Shown: positions 61,385 to 64,000 of the stretch, piece by piece
How the letters are laid out: each line of letters begins with the position of its first letter
Numbering within the stretch: the first letter of the stretch is position 1
Assembly (NCBI GenBank): GCA_031414805.1
Contig: JANOQJ010000027.1
Location: 14,663 to 78,662, forward strand
DNA from: JAAFIW01 sp031414805
GTDB lineage: Bacteria > Pseudomonadota > Gammaproteobacteria > Burkholderiales > Burkholderiaceae_C
DNA: 64,000 nt
Reading direction: 5' to 3'
Translations under genes and position numbers: made by a program
Notes under the pieces: generated by a model
Databases searched by the model: none
Told to the model about the DNA's origin: nothing
The model's input: only the letters and a program-made list of their open reading frames with translations

Positions 61385-62080
61385 TTACGCCGACAGTGTC
61401 TGAGTGTCCACTCGAACGCCCAAACCCATGGTGGACGACACTGCAATTTTTCTCAAATAGACGCCCTTGCTCGAAGCGGGCTTAGCCTTATTCAAGGCTT
61501 CCACAAGAGCGACCAGGTTGCCCTGCAATTTGTCAGAATCAAATGAACGTCGACCGATGGTTGCGTGCACGATGCCCGCCTTGTCTACACGGAATTGAAC
61601 TTGACCCGCTTTGGCATTGCGCACAGCAGTCGCAACGTCGGGCGTTACTGTGCCAACTTTGGGGTTGGGCATCAAACCACGAGGTCCCAGGATCTGACCC
61701 AGGGTGCCGACGACGCGCATGGCGTCGGGCGCAGCGATCACCACATCAAACGGCATTTGGCCGGCCTTCACCATTGCAGCCAAATCATCCATGCCAACGA
61801 TATCTGCGCCTGCGGCCTTGGCTTCTTCAGCTTTAGCGCCTTGTGCAAAAACGGCAACACGCTTGGTCTTTCCGGTTCCGTTGGGCATCACGACAGCGCC
61901 GCGCACGACTTGATCGGACTTCTTCGCATCAATGCCTAATTGAACAGCCACATCAATGGACTCATCAAACTTGGCAGTAGCCGCGTCTTTGACGATGACC
62001 AGGGCATCAGCCAATGGGTACAGCTTGTTGCTGTCAACTTTGCCTTGCAGGCTTTTTTGTTTCTTGGTCAGAGCTGTCAT
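61385..62080 (-). CDS. rplA: 50S ribosomal protein L1
   Basis: A 231-residue L1 protein of the stalk at the E site. It shows AVQLGIDAKKSDQVVRGAVVMPNGTGKTKRVAVFA and the signature LGQILGPRGLMPNPKVGTVTPDV. It begins directly after rplK and with L11 forms the classical unit autoregulated by L1 binding to the mRNA. Confidence 0.98.
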   Translation of the reverse strand: MTALTKKQKSLQGKVDSNKLYPLADALVIVKDAATAKFDESIDVAVQLGIDAKKSDQVVRGAVVMPNGTGKTKRVAVFAQGAKAEEAKAAGADIVGMDDLAAMVKAGQMPFDVVIAAPDAMRVVGTLGQILGPRGLMPNPKVGTVTPDVATAVRNAKAGQVQFRVDKAGIVHATIGRRSFDSDKLQGNLVALVEALNKAKPASSKGVYLRKIAVSSTMGLGVRVDTQTLSA

Positions 62081-62512
62081 TTAAATACCCTCCACAGTCA
62101 CGCCCATGGAGCGGGCAGATCCGGCCAGAGTGCGCACGGCTGCGTCCACACTGGCGGCATTCATGTCTTTCATCTTGGTTTTTGCGATTTCCTCTAGCTG
62201 TGCGCGGGTAATCTTTCCAACCTTGACGTTGTGGGCAGTAGCGGAGCCCTTGTCCAGCTTGATGGCCTTCTTGATCAACGTCGTGGCTGGCGGCGTTTTG
62301 ATGATGAACGTGAAACTTTTGTCGGCAAAAGCGGTGATCACCACTGGTAACGGTAAGCCGGGCTCCACACCTTGGGTCTGCGCATTGAATGCCTTGCAGA
62401 ACTCCATGATGTTTAAGCCGCGTTGACCCAAGGCAGGGCCTATGGGCGGGGACGGGTTGGCTTTACCAGCTGGAACTTGCAGCTTGATAAAACCGATGAT
62501 CTTCTTGGCCAT
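62081..62512 (-). CDS. rplK: 50S ribosomal protein L11
   Basis: A 143-residue L11 of the GTPase-associated centre: IIGFIKLQVPAGKANPSPPIGPALGQRGLNIMEFCKAFN, and the C-terminal RNA-binding domain (VGKITRAQLEEIAKTKMKDMNAASVDAAVRTLAGSARSMG). The ATG is preceded by AGGAG. It is adjacent to rplA. Confidence 0.98.
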   Translation of the reverse strand: MAKKIIGFIKLQVPAGKANPSPPIGPALGQRGLNIMEFCKAFNAQTQGVEPGLPLPVVITAFADKSFTFIIKTPPATTLIKKAIKLDKGSATAHNVKVGKITRAQLEEIAKTKMKDMNAASVDAAVRTLAGSARSMGVTVEGI

Positions 62513-62588
62513 GGTTTTACTCCTGTCGGGTGTTAGCGCCTGAACCTATCGGTCTCAGCTCCCCGCGATAAACGACTCTCAAGAAACA

Positions 62589-62617
62589 GCCTTGCGCGGA
62601 GTCGGTTCGCGCAAGGC
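62589..62617 (-). terminator. Stem-loop between nusG and rplK
   Basis: Perfect 10-bp stem GCCTTGCGCG/CGCGCAAGGC with a 9-nt loop, 7 bp after the nusG stop. There is only a weak T-run on the minus strand, so partial termination or processing is likely. Confidence 0.6.
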
Positions 62618-62623
62618 CGTATG

Positions 62624-63229
62624 TCAAGTTTTTTCGACCTGACTGAATTCCAGTTCAACTGGTGTTGCCCGTCCGAAAATCGTGACAGACACTCGAACCT
62701 TGCTCTTTTCGTAATTCACTTCTTCAACGGTGCCATTGAAGTCAGTGAACGGACCGTCTTTGACGCGTACAAACTCACCGACCACAAATTCAACCTTGTG
62801 ACGCGGTTTGTCGCTGCCTTCTTGCATCTGGCTGACGATCTTCTGGACTTCTTCTTCAGAGATAGGGGCCGGACGATTCTTGGCGCCACCGACGAAACCA
62901 GTGACCTTGTTGGTGTGTTTGACCAAGTGCCACGTGTCATCTTCCATGATCATCTCTACCAACACATAACCTGGAAAGAAGCGTCGCTCGGTTGTTTTCT
63001 TCTGGCCGTTCTTGATCTCCACCACTTCTTCGGTGGGCACCAAAATTCGCCCAAACTTCGCCTGCATACCGGCGCGGTTGATGCGCTCCACGATGTTTCG
63101 TTCGACAGCCTTCTCCATACCGGAATAGGCATGTACGACGTACCACCGCAAATCGGGGTTTGCGGCTGGTGCGATGGGTTCAGGCTGACCGCCTGCGACA
63201 AGCGTTTCAACCACGGTCTCTGTCGTCAT
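62624..63229 (-). CDS. nusG: Transcription termination/antitermination protein NusG
   Basis: A 201-residue NusG: NGN domain (LRWYVVHAYSGMEKAVERNI, FFPGYVLVEMIMEDDTWHLVKHTNKVTGFVGG) and a KOW domain (GEFVRVKDGPFTDFNGTVEEVN). The ATG at 63229 is one base beyond the secE stop, so the two are co-translated. NusG has a slightly extended N-terminus (about 25 residues before the NGN domain). Confidence 0.97.
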   Translation of the reverse strand: MTTETVVETLVAGGQPEPIAPAANPDLRWYVVHAYSGMEKAVERNIVERINRAGMQAKFGRILVPTEEVVEIKNGQKKTTERRFFPGYVLVEMIMEDDTWHLVKHTNKVTGFVGGAKNRPAPISEEEVQKIVSQMQEGSDKPRHKVEFVVGEFVRVKDGPFTDFNGTVEEVNYEKSKVRVSVTIFGRATPVELEFSQVEKT

Positions 63230-63230
63230 G

Positions 63231-63614
63231 CTACTTCCTCCAGCCAAGAATCAAGTCGTAAAGCAGCCATTCCAGCGTTTTGTCCGTCAACCAAAGAAAC
63301 AGGGCCATGACCACCACAAATGCGAACACGTAACCCGTCATTTGCATCGCTTCTTTGCGAGACGGCCAAACGACCTTTTTAACTTCACGCCAAGCGTCGC
63401 GACTAAACGCCAGCAATTGCTTGCCGGGTTCTGAGGTAACAAACACCACCACGGCGGCACCTAGGCCCACCAGCAATGCGCCCCATTGAGCGACGGGACC
63501 CTGCTTGGCCAAAAAGTAAAAGCCTGCGAGCGCGGCAATAACCAAAGCCACAGACATGGCTAACTTGGCTTTATCGGCACCGGTACTGACTGTTTCGACG
63601 TCTGAAGTTGCCAT
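63231..63614 (-). CDS. secE: Preprotein translocase subunit SecE
   Basis: A 127-residue SecE of the long, three-helix proteobacterial type: LAMSVALVIAALAGFYFLA, WGALLVGLGAAVVVFVTSEPG, then the essential WREVKKVVWPSRKEAMQMT amphipathic segment and the last helix. The ATG at 63614 is chosen over the upstream in-frame ones. It lies between tRNA-Trp and nusG. Confidence 0.97.
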   Translation of the reverse strand: MATSDVETVSTGADKAKLAMSVALVIAALAGFYFLAKQGPVAQWGALLVGLGAAVVVFVTSEPGKQLLAFSRDAWREVKKVVWPSRKEAMQMTGYVFAFVVVMALFLWLTDKTLEWLLYDLILGWRK

Positions 63615-63661
63615 GTTGGCTGTATCCTGCTTCGAATTCAATGCAATGCTAAAAAGACTAA

Positions 63662-63684
63662 ACCCGCCTAACAATTGGCGGGCT
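63662..63684 (-). terminator. Weak stem-loop between tRNA-Trp and secE
   Basis: Stem CCCGCC/GGCGGG with an 8-nt loop, followed on the minus strand by TTTAGTCTTTTTAG. It may trim or attenuate read-through from the tRNA into secE. Confidence 0.45.
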
Positions 63685-63715
63685 TATCAAAGGGGTTTTG
63701 ACCACCGCTTGAGGG

Positions 63716-63791
63716 TGGCAGGGGCAGTAGGAATCGAACCTACAACCTTCGGTTTTGGAGACCGACGCTCTGCCAATTGAGCTATACCCCT
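63716..63791 (-). tRNA. tRNA-Trp (CCA)
   Basis: The minus strand gives a 76-nt tRNA with encoded 3' CCA and G73 discriminator. The anticodon loop CTCCAAA inside TCGGT/ACCGA gives anticodon CCA. Its place between tuf and secE is the standard betaproteobacterial order. Confidence 0.96.
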
Positions 63792-63807
63792 ACATAAACG
63801 GTTGCGG

Positions 63808-63844
63808 ACAAGACAAAAGCGCTATGCGTGCTTTTGATCTGTCC
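63808..63844 (-). terminator. Stem-loop after tuf
   Basis: Imperfect hairpin between GGACAAGACAAAAGC and GCTTTTGATCTGTCC, starting about 15 bp after the tuf stop. The T-run is inside the stem, so it may be a processing element rather than a full terminator. Confidence 0.5.
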
Positions 63845-63858
63845 CGCAAATATATTAA

Positions 63859-64000
63859 CTACTCCAGAATCTTCGCAACCACGCCGGAGCCCACGGTTTT
63901 GCCACCTTCGCGGATGGCAAAGCGCAGGCCTTCTTGCATGGCAATCGGGTTGATCAGTTTGACGGTGATGGAGACGTTGTCTCCCGGCATCACCATCTCT
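63859..64000 (-). CDS. tuf: Elongation factor Tu, C-terminal end only
   Basis: The last 46 codons of EF-Tu run off the right end of the window. Visible residues include EMVMPGDNVSITVKLINPIA and IREGGKTVGSGVVAKILE before the TAG stop, the conserved end of domain III. EF-Tu delivers aminoacyl-tRNA to the ribosome. Its start is outside the window. Confidence 0.97.
   Translation of the reverse strand, partial: EMVMPGDNVSITVKLINPIAMQEGLRFAIREGGKTVGSGVVAKILE

Overview
The window looks like chromosome of a Comamonadaceae-type betaproteobacterium (Burkholderiales), probably near Rhodoferax/Polaromonas. The reasons are the betaproteobacterial tuf–tRNA-Trp–secE–nusG–rplKAJL–rpoBC order, a HexR-type regulator beside zwf/tal/pgi, Coq7, a Bordetella/Comamonas-style porin, and a GC-rich protein-dense layout. 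The genus is inferred from memory of gene content, not from a search.

Layout. 1-5.4 kb: the end of an ammonium transporter, an SMP-30/gluconolactonase-like protein, and glycolate oxidase subunits glcE and glcF with a DUF1275 membrane protein between them. 5.4-8.3 kb: a small accessory-looking stretch with a HipA-family kinase (YjjJ type) behind a perfect 10-bp operator, a PIN/NYN-like nuclease of lower GC, and hairpin repeats. 8.3-16.2 kb: an SH3-domain exported protein, DUF805, then pgi-tal divergent from zwf-hexR. 16.4-17.9 kb: an exported alpha/beta-hydrolase lipoprotein. 18.2-26.9 kb: a seven-gene peptide ABC transporter operon with two paralogous binding proteins and an M20 amidohydrolase. 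27-32.4 kb: DUF3047 lipoprotein, porin, coq7, osmC, a candidate small RNA or attenuator, and ilvA. 32.5-42.3 kb: a type II secretion cluster (gspC divergent from gspGHIJKLMNDE; gspF absent). 42.4-49.2 kb: tRNA-Phe, then a minus-strand chain of cytochrome c, flavocytochrome c sulfide dehydrogenase flavoprotein, rsmB, DUF4390, and an ntrY/ntrX-like two-component pair. 49.3-51.5 kb: tetR with a divergent hydrolase over a clear operator, and a LemA-like protein. 51.6-64 kb: rpoC, rpoB, rplL, rplJ, rplA, rplK, nusG, secE, tRNA-Trp and the end of tuf, all on the minus strand.

The most interesting structure is not a gene. A roughly 50-bp dispersed repeat with core GATAGCTGCTTGAGCAG followed by ACAAGGGCTGGAGGCC occurs about 18 times in both orientations. 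Non-coding copies sit just after gene 3' ends; one forms the rpoC terminator and others overlap stop codons. The remaining copies lie in frame inside genes (glcE, pgi twice, rsmB twice, gspL, and the signal peptides of gspD and a peptide-binding protein). In the three sense-strand coding copies, the in-frame TGA of the core is changed to CGA or TCA. Three other hairpin repeat families are also present. No CRISPR array, prophage, insertion sequence or rRNA was seen.
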